Assembly (NCBI GenBank): GCA_949358305.1 | Contig: OX442315.1 | Location: 6,225,875-6,289,874 of the forward strand | Reading direction: 5' to 3' | Source of the DNA: Strigamia acuminata | Lineage: Eukaryota; Arthropoda; Chilopoda; Geophilomorpha; Linotaeniidae | Length of the DNA stretch: 64,000 nt | Shown: positions 21,932 to 33,800 of the stretch, piece after piece | How positions within the stretch are numbered: position 1 is the first letter of the stretch | Layout of the letters: each line of letters opens with the position of its first letter | Translations under genes and position numbers: made by a program | The notes under the pieces: generated by a model | The model's input: the letters and a program-made list of their open reading frames with translations, nothing else | Told to the model about the DNA's origin: nothing | The model's database searches: none

Positions 21932-22728
21932 TCACAATTCGTCATCACGTTGACGTCGAACGGCCATAAACGTGTCCGCTATGTAGAGAAATCCCGCAAC
22001 TATTGCCAATCCCTGAAAACGAGAAGAAAAAACAATTTATTCAATAAATTCAAAACTTTTTGAATAATGGCGGAATTATTTCTATTTCCATGTCAGTTGT
22101 GAATGGCTTTTGACGATGAAACGATGTCACACACATTCACTACTATCATAGTAAACGTAGTTTTTGTTAAATTTTTAATTTTATTGCAATTTTTACTCCG
22201 AAAACGAAGCCAACTCGTGTAGATTCACTGTGGATATCATATCGAAGGTAGAGGTCAACAGTTGTTGCTCCTGTTGCAATATACATGGCAGCGCCGAGCA
22301 AATTGATCAAGGCCTCCTAATTTAAAAAAAAAATATTTATTTTTAATTTAATTTAATTTTAATTTTTTTTTTTAGACCTGAGTTGGTGGGTTTCCTTGTT
22401 TCATGAATGTTCCGAGCAAAAGAACTCCACTAATCAAAATAAAACCTCCCGTGGTAATTATGGCGAGATAAAGACGAGATTCGTACGGGAAGAGCAAGTG
22501 GTAATAGCGTAGAAGGCCCAAACATATGAAACCGAAAAGCTAAAAATGGCGAAAATAATAAATAAATGACAGATAAATAAATAATATCCCGAAAGATAAA
22601 TATTTGCGTGAAAAGGACGTGATAAAATATTATTTTCTTACAATTTGAATGATTTTTAGAATTATTCCACCGATCTTACTCGGTTCCGCTTCGCCTTTTC
22701 TGCTAAGTTGGAACTGTCTGGATGGCAT
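21932..22728 (-). CDS. Small four-helix membrane protein, Snakeskin/MARVEL-like
   Basis: Four exons (22728-22642, 22539-22378, 22316-22197, 22012-21932), all in phase 0, give 149 aa with a TGA stop. The start is MPSRQFQLSRKGE. Hydrophobic helices lie at about residues 19-42, 50-74, 84-106 and 119-140; the short C-terminal tail is charged. The pattern (an IGG-x-I-L-K-x-I start to helix 1, a GFLYIADT end to helix 4) recalls arthropod Snakeskin, a septate-junction protein with four spans. Identity is low by eye and the assignment is tentative. The gene is divergent from the RNase H-like gene across about 0.8 kb. Confidence 0.75.
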
Positions 22729-23523
22729 GTTATCCATTCAAGAGCCTGTGAAACTAAAACCACTCTAATTTCTTTTTCTCTTTCTTTTATTAGTTGTGTT
22801 GAAACTTTGGAAATAAAATCACAGCCTCAGGAAATGGATACAATTCTTCCGGTCGCGGCCGACACAGTACCCAAATGTCCCGCTTAGTATTTTTTATTTT
22901 AAATCTAAATATTGTATGTAATATTGGTTTATTAAATTGGCGACAGAGGTCGCTAGTGAGCAATATTTCCAATGCTATGATTCATAATTTTGACGTCATC
23001 GCTTACAAGGCTAATGGTGCGTAGTTAAATCTCGACTAAGCACGTTGCTCCTAAGCTGTACTCGTTATAATCAGATTGACCTCAATTAGGTTGGTGAGTA
23101 TGAGTACAGTAGACTTGTGTGTGACATAATGTCACGTAGGGAGGGATGTGGGGGTTGGCAATTTGACATTTTGTGACATGGGTTAGAAGTACGGTTAAAA
23201 AGCATGACGTCATTTGTGAATTCTCTCCATGCGTTCATGAAAGTAACAGGTGAAATTTAAATCAAATTAATCCATGAAATGGTTTACTATTTAAGTGTTA
23301 CTCTTAATCACGAAAGTACACTTTTTTTGGCCTGTTGAGCTTTAATGGAACATTCCATTTCTCAGAAACAATGTTAAATTGGAATATCAACGTGTCTTAT
23401 CTGACATCCTGTGGGGTGATGATAGAGGTGCGGTCATTACATTACTGGATTTTAATATTTTTATGCATTTTTTTTTTCAGGAATACCTTCAAACTTTTAA
23501 TCAAGTGATACGTTTTATACAAA
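22729..23523. promoter_or_regulatory. Shared upstream region of two divergent genes
   Basis: A 795-bp gap between start codons of oppositely oriented genes. No TATA box is obvious. It contains palindrome-like TGACGTCA-related sites (about 22992 and 23203). A bidirectional promoter is likely from position only. Confidence 0.35.
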
Positions 23524-25128
23524 ATGGCTTATTTTTCACCAAAGCGTACAGGTAAAAGAAAATTGATATTTATCACCTTTTTGGAGTTGATTAAAATTTG
23601 TTTTTATGGTTTAGATCCCGTTCCCCAGGTTTACATATCCGCTAAGTGCAAGGGTGGTGTTGGTGCTGGGATTGGCGTGTATTGGAACAAAGATGACGCC
23701 GACACATCGTAAAAAAATTATTTCTGCTTAGAATAACCATTACTTCTCATTGGTGTCTGCAACCCAAGATGATGACAACCTGGTTGGGAGACTGTCAGTG
23801 CTGGACTGGCCCGGCGGGCTACCGGGAGTTTCCCGGTTGCCCGTGGCCGCTGTAGCCTGTCCCGACTTCATTAATTGTGGCCCGGACATCCAGATTTCCC
23901 GGCAATAAATTTGTTCCCAGTCCAGCCCTGGAGACTGTGGGCAGCAATGTCGGGATATCTTTTTAGGGACCGTCCATAAATTACGTAACGCAAATTTTTG
24001 GGTTTTAGACCCCCTTCCCCCCCCCCCCCTGTATTAAGGTCGTAACAAATCCGCAAACCCCCCTAGAAGATTACGTAACAAAACTACCACCCACCGGATA
24101 TTTATTTACCAATTATAATCGCGCTGACCAAGATGCTGGTTTTGTTTGTGATCATATCAAGACTGACCAATGAGAATTAGTGGATTTTATGGATAGACAG
24201 AGTTTAAATAATAGTTGAAATTCTAGGAATGTGAGTGAACCACTGGAAGCCGATTCAACAAACAACAGCGCTTTAATTGAAGCGGCCATCCGAGCTGTGA
24301 AACAAGCAAAAAAGAAGAAACTCAAAGAAATTACTGTTATTTCTAGAAGTAACTATCTCACTAATAGTAAGTGAGCTAATTTGAGACTGCTGGTGACGGT
24401 AGATTGAATTTATGCTCGATATCATTTTAGGTATGGGCGTGTGGATAGAGAAGTGGAAAGATAACGAATGGAAGAAAGGTGGCGGTAAATCGGTTAAAAA
24501 TATAACTGAGATTACGGAGTTGATGGATGCATGCGAAGGAATGACAGTTAATTGGGTATGTTGACTAATTTTACTTAATTAAAATAATTTTACAGAAATT
24601 GATTATGTAATTTTTTAGGAATATGTGAACAGTGACGAAGATGAAGGGATTGTGCGTGCTAAAAGTTTGGCGGAAAAAGGACTAAAGAAATGTGAAGTAA
24701 GCATGAGTTGAAAGAACTAAAGTAGTAGCTCAGGATACAGAAGTAACAGGGATAAAGAATATCACTTATTTAAACCTCCTACAGACCCTGAGTTGTTTAA
24801 AAAATGGAAAAATAACATTCCACGCTTACAAGGAGATTAGCATTTAGCATCCTATTGGATGTTGGATGTTGCGTGTATTAAATGTTATCCGGTGTGTGCG
24901 ATATAATTGTGACTGATGGCGCTTAAGTAAGTTTATCGCACATTAACTCCTCAAGTGTTTTGGAATACAGCTTTTTAACAGTGAAAAGTGGAGCTGACAT
25001 AACAAATTGGGCTTTAAAAAACTGACTATTAATTTTATTTTAATAAATTTCAGACAGCCAAAAAACAGGAACCTGTAGATCAGCTGGCTCAACAATTAAG
25101 CACAACGCATTTGAATACAAGACATTAA
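23524..25128 (+). CDS. RNase H1-fold protein lacking all catalytic acidic residues
   Basis: Six exons (23524-23551, 23615-23708, 24227-24366, 24431-24555, 24619-24696, 25054-25128) join in phase to 179 aa. The body aligns with the catalytic domain of eukaryotic RNase H1. AGIGVYW is kept, as is the basic handle with three Trp (WIEKWKDNEWKKGGGKSVKN). The four DEDD metal ligands are replaced: VYTDG is VYISA (Asp to Ser), the Glu of QRAEI is Leu in NSALI, TDS is SRS (Asp to Arg), and EADRLA is RAKSLA (Asp to Lys). The catalytic His region (PGHSG) is also gone. No hybrid-binding domain precedes it; the C-terminal 24 residues are a polar tail. Consistent splicing and an open frame argue for a maintained, non-cleaving protein that may still bind RNA/DNA hybrids. 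That function is inference. Confidence 0.8.
23796..23930. mobile_element. Short hAT MITE in intron 2 of the RNase H-like gene
   Basis: Starts CAGTGCTGGACTGG and ends CCAGTCCAGCCCTG, flanked by an exact 8-bp duplication GAGACTGT (23788-23795 and 23931-23938). 135 bp, non-coding, GC-rich. Confidence 0.85.
23970..24090. mobile_element. Fragment of a dispersed repeat (GGGACCGTCCATAAATTACG type)
   Basis: The left end AGGGACCGTCCATAAATTACG resembles a terminus seen in many invertebrate genomes. A C-rich tract and an inverted TTACGTAA follow at about 24071. The right end is not clear. Confidence 0.4.
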
Positions 25129-25628
25129 GGCATTCATACATCTTAACAACATATCGCTGTAAAAATTCAGAATTCAATGCTTGGTCAGGCTCTCAGGAAA
25201 GCGGTCTCATAAAAACCTACTTACAATTAGGCCTGGATGATGTTGATCGTGGCTTTTGAGGTTGCCCAGTTTTGAGTTCCTCTGATATAAAAAAAAATTG
25301 TATATTTTTGTTTACATAAATTTTAAAAACTGTGCTGGTCATTATGCACTTCCGTATTTTTAATGTGGCCACAGATCTGTGTCTGTGAGTATGACCACTG
25401 TAGTACACTACAGTCTATTGAAATAAAAAAAAAAATTACGAAATCATTCCAAAAGTTATATTAAATATTCAATAAAAGTGTTATTAAATATTAACGGTAT
25501 ACTGTCAAATGGAAGGCCTAATTGGGTGCGTACTTCTGGCCCTAGATGTCGCTGCCAGTCAAAGCATTTGTTGCCATGTTGCCACAACTTCCGATCAGGC
25601 CTTAAAAGTTCCTATTTAGTCAGTCGTT
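25129..25628. other. Intergenic region upstream of TRAF-like gene 1
   Basis: No gene seen. GTGCTGGTCATTATGCACTT at about 25334 recurs at about 30634 upstream of the second TRAF-like gene, so the tandem duplication unit included this 5' flank. Confidence 0.55.
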
Positions 25629-26409
25629 ATGGAGTCGGAAATCTTCACTTGTTCCAAGTAAAATCGCGTTGTTTGAATTATTCTTTTTAGTTTGTAACTC
25701 ACACGAAACAACTGGTTGCAACGTGTCGGCATCATTTAAACGGAGGACCGTCTGGCTACAGACTTCCGGCCTTAATGGCAAAACTAGACGATCAACCATG
25801 TTGATCCAAAAGATTTAAATTATTAAATTAAAAAATTAAATTAGATTTTTTGGATCGAGTTGAGTCGAAACTCAGATTTTTCAGTTTTTTTCAGTTTTTT
25901 CAGTTTTCAGTTAATTTGTTTTCATTTTTTGTCAAGATGTGGTCTAAAGTGTCTCTTTTTGAAAGACCAACTTCATGGTCACATCTTTTGCCAAAGGTGT
26001 GGTGCAAAAACAGAAATAACTGCGCCACTACAACCTCTTTATTTTGGTGATTATTTTAGCACAAAAAATGTGGTAAGTGCTGTAAGTATCAATATCACTA
26101 TACGTTATTTGTTATTACGTGATGTGTATTTTAATTTATTTTATGATTTTTTGTTAGGACAATTCTGATTGTGGAGCACCACATCCAAATGAAGAGATTT
26201 GCATCTACTGTAACAGTTCAGTTGAAGCGGATAAGATCAAAGTAATTTTCACTTTATGGTCATTAAAAGTGAAAGTCTTAATACCAACTGGTACCCGGAT
26301 TATTTTAACGTACTTGTGTTTGCTAGAATCATTTTGAAACTTGTGAAATGTACCCAGTCAAATGCAACTTCTGTAACGAGAAATTTATTCGCCATACGGT
26401 AAGTTAGGT

Positions 26410-27160
26410 TAACCTCGGGGCCGCTTCAAGGTGTATCAGCAGGACAGTTTTCTTGATATTCTGAAGGTTATTACTAAAATTTGGATCAATTAATAGAAAT
26501 TTAGGCCATTTTCTTACATTTTGGACATCTAAAAACACTTTTTAAGCTTGTTTTGGTTAAATTGTCATTGAAAAAAGTTCGTCATGCCGGTAAAAATAGG
26601 GTTTATGGGCATGCTGGTCAAATTTGAGTTACATTGGTAGACCATGCAAAATAAAATTCGTTTTATGTGCATAGAATATGCATCGAAAATTCCATTTCAT
26701 GCAAAATAAACATAAAAATATGCAAAATAAAAAAATTTATTCGAGTGAAATCGGGTGTTAAATTACATCTTAATGCCATTTCCAAGTGTTCTTGATGTAA
26801 ATGAATTCTAATTAGTAATTTAATTACAATTCATTTTTTTCTATTTTGTTATTTTTGTTATTTGTTGATTTCTGAAAATTTTTTCTAGACACGCATTTAG
26901 TGATTCCCCTGGTGTCTGTTAAGGAAAAAATTGATACGTACGTGTTACGTATCATTAAAAAAAGAAACAAATTGGTGTTTTTTCCGGAAAAAAGGCAATT
27001 TATGCATTTATTTATAGATTTTCGCAAAATAGGCAATTTAAGCCTTTTTCGACTTTTTATTCAATATAAATATATTGTATGCATTTATGCATTTGTCTGG
27101 GGTTTATACATCGGCATGCGGCTTAAAGTCGTTGATTGCGCCTAAAACCGGCCCTGATGA
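26410..27160. mobile_element. Degenerate dispersed element in intron 4 of TRAF-like gene 1
   Basis: The left end (GGGGCCGCTTCAAGG) and right end (AAAACCGGCCCTG) look like worn hAT-type CAGGGCCGG termini. The tract TTGATATTCTGAAG through ACATTTTGGACATCTAAAAA recurs at about 46450-46545 in the astacin gene intron. Confidence 0.5.
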
Positions 27161-27836
27161 TTTTTATAACTTTAATTCCAGTCTTACTTTTTTTAAAAAA
27201 TATTTGTTCTAGATTAAAATGCATGCACAGGAATGCCTTTTAAATTTATGCCAGTGCAAGTTTTCTCTAATTGGTTGTCAATTTCAAGTATGTCATCAAC
27301 GAAAAACAAGAAATTAAATTAAATAAAAAAGGAATAATTTTATAAAAATAATTTTAGGGAAGTCAACTCGAGCTTGATCAGCACGAAGATGATAACATCC
27401 ATGTTGAATTACTGATGCATTTATTATTGAGTCTACAAATTGAGGTAAACAATCACAATACACAGGATTAGAACATTACTAATCTCTGTCTCAGCAATCC
27501 AGTAATGCGTCTATGTTAGCCCGAGCTTTTAATGAACTTTTGTCACTGAAGGATGCAGTCAGCGGTACTCAGGTATTGGTAAAATTACAAAAGCTTCTGG
27601 AGATAACTGAATCTTTCTTTTATTTAAAAGAGTAAAGTGAAAGATCTTGTGGAGCAAAAGTCTCCAGCTGCATCAGAAAGTGAATTTAAACATGCAAATA
27701 GTAAGAAACAAAGTTTAGGTTTGCGAAGTGCAGGGCATCCTATTTTGATCCCAATGGTCTAACAATGTCCTGGATATTCCAAAACCGTAGTCTGATATCC
27801 CAAGGGTATTGCGGTAATTGCGGTGTTACTGTGGTA

Positions 27837-28201
27837 CAGTCGAAACTCTATATAACGAATCGCAAGGGACCGGACAAATCGATTCGTTATAACGAGAATT
27901 CGTTAAAACGAATTAGCTGAAAAAAATAAAATTTTATCATAAACAACATTATTTATTCATAAAATCGTGTTAATTTTATCCCGATTGTGATCAGTTTTGA
28001 AAATTCGTTATAATGAGGGCTTGTTGGTATTAGAGTGTACATGAAAACTTGTTTGTTATAACGAATAATTCGTTATATTGAAATTCGTTATAACGAAAAT
28101 ATTTAACATGGTGTTCTATGGCTGGCCAACCAAGTCATTCTTAACAATTCGTTATATCGATAATTCGTTATATCGCGATTCGTTATAAAGAGTTTTGACT
28201 G
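27837..28201. mobile_element. Pogo/Tigger-like MITE with TA duplication, copy 1
   Basis: CAGTCGAAACTCTATATAAC at the left and the inverse at the right, flanked by TA. The interior is full of TCGTTATAACGA-type palindromes. Lies in an intron of TRAF-like gene 1. Non-coding. Confidence 0.75.
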
Positions 28202-28284
28202 TATTGCAGTATTGCAGTAATTGCTGTATATCCGTTTTGCGGTGTTTGGTGGGTCCTGCGCACATGCCTAGGATCCACCTAGTA

Positions 28285-28554
28285 CAGGGGTCGGCAACCT
28301 TTTGAGACGGAAGAGCCAAAAGTTACAATTTAGGATTAGGATTATACTCTTTCCGAACTCAAGAAGAGTCCTGGAAGCTGGGCTCCCATTGGCCTACTTG
28401 GAACTGCAATGCAGCTACTGCTACACTAGTGAGATAGCTCGGCCAATGGGAGCCCAGCTTCCAGGGCTCTTCTTGAGTTCGGAAAGAGTATAGGTATATA
28501 GGTATCTTGACATCGAAAGAGCCGCATTCGCGAACCGCAGGTTGCTGACCCCTG
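28285..28554. mobile_element. hAT MITE with internal inverted repeat
   Basis: Termini CAGGGGTCGGCAACC and GGTTGCTGACCCCTG, flanked by related octamers ACCTAGTA and ACCCAGTT (6 of 8). Inside, about 60 bp around CTCTTTCCGAACTCAAGAAG at 28340-28400 recur inverted at about 28430-28490. The termini are the widespread hAT type. Confidence 0.8.
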
Positions 28555-29112
28555 ACCCAGTTGACAGTTAGACGTATAACCGGGTATCATTTAACATTTT
28601 GCATTAAAGTACAGTGAGGTTGTAACTTTTTGACATTTTTTCGTGTGAAATGTTGCACAATTTTGTTTAAAAAAAGCTTAACAATGTATTTGTTTGTGCA
28701 GATAATTTTGAAGAAATGTTTAAAAAACATGCAATGGAAGTTAGTTCTTCTAGACAGCAGATGTATGACCTCGAGTTACGACAAAACAGAAAGATGGAGG
28801 AAAATGTGAGAAATGTTGAAATGGAAGTTAATTCGTGTAAACAGCATATGAGTGAGGTCGAGTTGCGACTAAACAGAAAGCTGGACGAAATGATGGTACG
28901 AATGATCCAACTGGAAACGAAACATGGTGACTGAATTGTGATTAACAAGTTGGAAACTAATATTGATCGAATGTTGTGTTGGCTTGTAGTTTCAGTCAAG
29001 GAAACGAATGAAACATTAAACAAGATAACGGAGTACGAGATACGGTTGTCAGATCTCGATGGCACATTAAGTAAAACTTATTTTATGTTCAATTTGGAAT
29101 TTAATGTTTATA

Positions 29113-29230
29113 CAGTCGAAACTCTTTATAACGAATCGCGATATAACGAATTATTGAGATAACAAATACCTAAAAATGGCTGGTATGGTTGGCTGGCCGT
29201 AGAACACCATTTTATAAAGAGTTTCGACTG
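29113..29230. mobile_element. Pogo/Tigger-like MITE, copy 2 (118 bp)
   Basis: CAGTCGAAACTCTTTATAAC and inverse with TA at both sides, 0.9 kb from copy 1 in the same gene. A partial third piece with TCGTTATAAC motifs lies at about 29935-29985. Confidence 0.75.
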
Positions 29231-30889
29231 TATAGCGCAAAACATTTCATTTATCCATTTTAAACGTTGCAAAATCGTTTGAAAAATGACTTTTTTTTGC
29301 AAATTGAGCACAGTAACCTCAAATAAAAATTTGTTTTAGCTGCATTGACTAAACAACATGCTGATCAGTGTGATAAAGTACAAACCATCCAACAAACACT
29401 GAAAAATATGATAACAACAGGCAGTAAGTTAGGATGGTGTGCATATTATTTGTGCAAGTTTTGTTAATTTGAATGATTAAAATGAATATTTTGATTTCAG
29501 TGGAAGACAAAAAAATGATGAATTACAAGATAGGTACAAGCAATATATCTAAATTATAAAACCATCTGGTTCACTCTATTTTCTGATTGTTTTTTTTTTA
29601 AAAAACGTTAGATTCTGTTCTCGTTAAACAAACCGATTTTGACGACGATTACTCAAGAGTCAAAAGTGAATTTGAATCTAGTCGCTAAGTATTTACTTCA
29701 ACCGCTTATGTGTGTTTTAAACCAAAACAAAATTTATTGTCAAAAATGGTCATTTTCATTATTGAAACATTACAAAACGTAACGTTTTAATGACGAAAAT
29801 GACATTTCAGCAACGTTTTGACAATTTTGGACGGAACCGATTATTTTTCAAATTTCCCGGTTCCCTGTTCTGTGGTTTTTCAACCGGTTTCCCGGTACCG
29901 AAACAACAACCGACCAACCAAGCCGTTTTTAACTATTCGTTATAACAATAAATTTGTTATATCGCGGTTCGTTATAACACCAAAAATATATTTTTAAACA
30001 TGCAATCTTGTTGTTTAGTGATAAATCTGTAAATTATACGGTACTCATTTATCCAGCTAGAATGGACAAATTGTATAACCAACAAAAGGACCTGAAGTGC
30101 AAATTAACATCGTTCCCATATTTCTGGAAAGTTGAAAACTTTAGCCACCTTCAAAACAATGCAAAGGCAGGCTGCCAGGCTGAAGTTTTCAGTCCACCTT
30201 TTTACACCACCGTGTTTGGTTACAAAATGAGGCTACAACTTTATCCGAACGGTGTTGGCGACGGAAAGGGATCTCACTTATCTATTTTCCTTCAAGTCAT
30301 GAAAGGTGAAAACGATGTATTTCTGGTCTGGCCCATACAGTACACTGCACAGCTCAGTGTGTTGGATCAATCGAAACATAAGGAGCATCACACTCAACAG
30401 CTGAAATCTGATTTTCTCAAATGCAAAGGTTTTGACAAACCGTCGACCGAACACAACTTGGGATTTGGATTCCATACTTTTATTTCCTTTGATAAAATGA
30501 AACCTGTGTATATAGTGGATGACGCAATATTTTTTAAACTAGATTTAAATATTACTTGTTAAATTGTTGAAAAATGCTGTAGTTTTTTTCTTGGTCTTAT
30601 TAAATTACAATTTTTCATGTTCATTTGCAAGTTGTGCTGGTCATTATGCACTTCCTTACATTTAGTTTCTGCAAGTTATTTGGACATTTTGTAACATTGA
30701 AATTAACTTCTAGAAATTTTTTTTATTTATTTATTTTGAAAGCTTTCATAAAATTAATTGATATATTTTATTTTTTATTTACCAAGTGCCCAATCTTGTT
30801 CCTAGGTGTCAGTAGTAGCAATTATTGAAATAAGACTAGGCGTGCATTACATTTGCTATCACGCTGTAAATTTTTCAGTTCTGTCTGAC

Positions 30890-33800
30890 ATGGAGTCAGA
30901 AATCTTCATTTGTTCAAAGTAAGATCACGTCTTTTTCCATTTCTAAAAATCTTATTTGATGTTTGTCGTCCTTGAATTTGTGCTAGATGTGATTTGAAAA
31001 GTTTTGTTCTAAAGGAACAACTTAGTGGCGACATCTTTTGTCAGCGGTGTGGTGTCAAAACCAATTTAAGTGTGAAATCGCAATCAGAATGTTCAGAAAT
31101 TCTCGGCGCAAAATTTGCTGTAAGTATTGCCAACACGATTTGTCCAATAACATTTGTCCATATATCTGATTGATGCCAATAATGAATTATTACTTAAGAA
31201 CATTTTTATGTTAGGAAGAAATTTCAGCTATGGAAAAGTTGAATGCAGAGAAAGAAGCTTTGGATTACTTAAATTGTAGTACATGTCGTTATTGCAACAA
31301 ACCAGTTGATGTGGTTAAAATTCAAGTAAGTCCTATTCTTGCCCAAGAACTAGATAACTGCCCAAGAACTAGATAACTGCCCAAGAGCTAGATAACTGCC
31401 CAAGAACTAGATAACTGCCCAAGAACTAGATAACTGCCCAAGAACTAGATAACTGCCCAAGAACTAGATAACTGCCCAAGAACTAGATAACTGCCCAAGA
31501 ACTAGATAACTGCCCAAGAACTAGATAACTGCCCAAGAACTAGATAACTGCCCAAGAACTAGATAACTGCCCAAGAACTAGATAACTGCCCAAGAACTAG
31601 ATAACTGCCCAAGAACTAGATAACTGCCCAAGAACTAGATAACTGCCCAAGAACTAGATAACTGCCCAAGAACTAGATAACTGCCCAAGAACTAGATAAC
31701 TGCCCAAGAACTAGATAACTGCCCAAGAACTAGATAACTGCCCAAGAACTAGATAACTGCCCAAGAACTAGATAACTGCCCAAGAACTAGATAACTGCCC
31801 AAGAACTAGATAACTGCCCAAGAACTAGATAACTGCCCAAGAACTAGATAACTGCCCAAGAACTAGATAACTGCCCAAGAACTAGATAACTGCCCAAGAA
31901 CTAGATAACTGCCCAAGAACTAGATAACTAGATAACTAGATTTTGTGGTATTTTTTTAATCTCTTCAGTGGTACTTTTATGGATTTCTTCAGATGTACCA
32001 GTACGAGATCGGCGGGATTTTGCAAGATTTTGCGAGATTTTGCTACATTTTTTGAGACTTTGCTAAAGTAAAGTGGTATGGTACACAAAAAGTGGTACAA
32101 ATACAGTACCACTACCATGACATGCGATATTTTTTTAAAAAAAATACTGTGTACCTGTACCGGTGCCGGTACTGCTGAAGAAATCCATTAAAAGTACCAC
32201 AAAATCTAAAATTCAGGAATGACTAATGCATCAAACCTGGTGAATTTGGACAAAAATTGATTAAAAATGCAAATATGTCGAGAACCAAAGCTCGGATATC
32301 AAAATCTATACACCAAACGAAAAAAGTGGAAAAAACTGCACGAGAAACGTTAATTAAACAACACTAAGCACAATTAAAAATAATTGAACAATGCATAAAT
32401 TTCTTTTGAGACACCCTTAGTGACCCTCCTTGGACTGTCGGGCCGGTTTTATGTGGGCCACCCGGCGTATTATTCTAAGCCAGCCTTTGTTTACAGAGCC
32501 ATCATGAAGTCTGTAGCATGTTTCCAGTCAGCTGCAACTTTTGTAATAGGATATTTATCCGTGATAAGGTAAGTTTACTTCGCTTTAGTTAAAGATGCCC
32601 TTTGACTGCTGACCTAATCTGCTTTCTTTTAAATTGCCAATTTTTACAGATCAAAATACACGCACAAGAATGTATGAGCAATTTACGCTGTTGCAAGTTT
32701 TCTCCGATTGGTTGTCAATTTCAGGTGTGACTTTACTTATTGCAATTTAAACAGCACACTAGCTGCATTCAAAAACTCTAAAACGTATGCAAGACTCGTT
32801 TCGTGTTTGTACGTGACGTCATTCCCATTGAATAACATGTTATTCAATGGGAATGACGTCACGTACAAACACCTTGAAGACTTCTACTAAGGTTTAAACA
32901 CTATGTTTGAACATTCAGAGACATTGCTCTTGTGGTGTTTGTGCTAAGTCAACTGTGATGTGAAATGAGCTGAAAAATTTGTTTCTCAAATCCATTGCTT
33001 GGATGTTGCTAAAACTTACATTGAAGGCTTCTACAAAGGTTGTACGTGACGTCATTCCCATTGAATAACATGTTATTCAATGGGAATGACGTCACGTACA
33101 AACACGAAACGAGTTTTGCATACGTTTTAGAGTTTTTGAATGCAGCTAGTGAAATAAGATTGAAATGAACGACGGTCTTTCAGGGAAGTCAATTGCAAAT
33201 TGAACAGCATGAGCGTGAGATTGTTCATATTGAGTTGGTGATGAATTATTTGCTGAATATCCAATCTGAGGTCTGGATTGAACTAGGCACTTAAAGAGAA
33301 TTAATTATAAAAGTTGTTATGATTTCTTTTTTCCAGCAATTAACTAGCGGATCAATGTTAGCGCGTTCATTTAGCGAGCTTTTGCTATTGAAAGATGCAC
33401 TTAGTACTAGTGAGAGTGACACTCTTGTCAAAATTACCGACTTACAAGGTAATATTGATGGAACATTTCCAGATTAAACTTCCATTTGTATTCTCTCGTG
33501 TTATTTGTACAGACAGCTTTGAGAAAACAATAGTCAAGCAGGAGTCTGATATTAATTTATATAAGAAGAAGATTATTGATCTTGAAGTCAAACAAGGCAA
33601 ATTGCTGACGCAAAATACTCAATTAGAAATGCACTACGGTACTGAGATATAAATTCTAATTGGGATCAATTTATGTCTTATTGAGTATTACCTTTAGGTG
33701 CAATTAAGGACAAATTGTATCAACAATCACAAGAAATTACTAATCTGCAACGGAACTTAGAATATGTAACTGGTAAATTAATTTTAAGACCAAGTTTTGT

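Larger units (their letters stand above)
25629..30562 (+). pseudogene. TRAF-like gene 1 (zinc fingers, coiled coil, MATH), probably decaying
   Basis: Exons: 25629-25657, 25937-26072, 26158-26241, 26327-26398, 27213-27287, 27358-27444, 27495-27572, 27631-27700, 28702-28926 or 29070, 29340-29423, 29501-29533, 29612-29688, and a MATH exon ending at 30562. The N-terminus (MESEIFTCSKCGLK) has a C-x2-C, x16, C-x2-C zinc site, then TRAF-type fingers, a coiled coil and a TRAF-C/MATH domain (FGYKMRLQLYPNG, DDAIFFKL). Against the intact paralog 2 it has a TGA at 28932 where two exons have fused with a piece of intron left, avoidable only through a weak GTGACT donor, and a TAA at 29686 in its last stalk exon. 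No donor there joins the MATH exon in frame. It would make a 349-aa protein without MATH, or two products. Pseudogene is the simplest reading. Confidence 0.65.

Noticed and set aside
28667-29065. 132-codon minus-strand frame
   Set aside because: It is antisense to the coiled-coil exon of TRAF-like gene 1.
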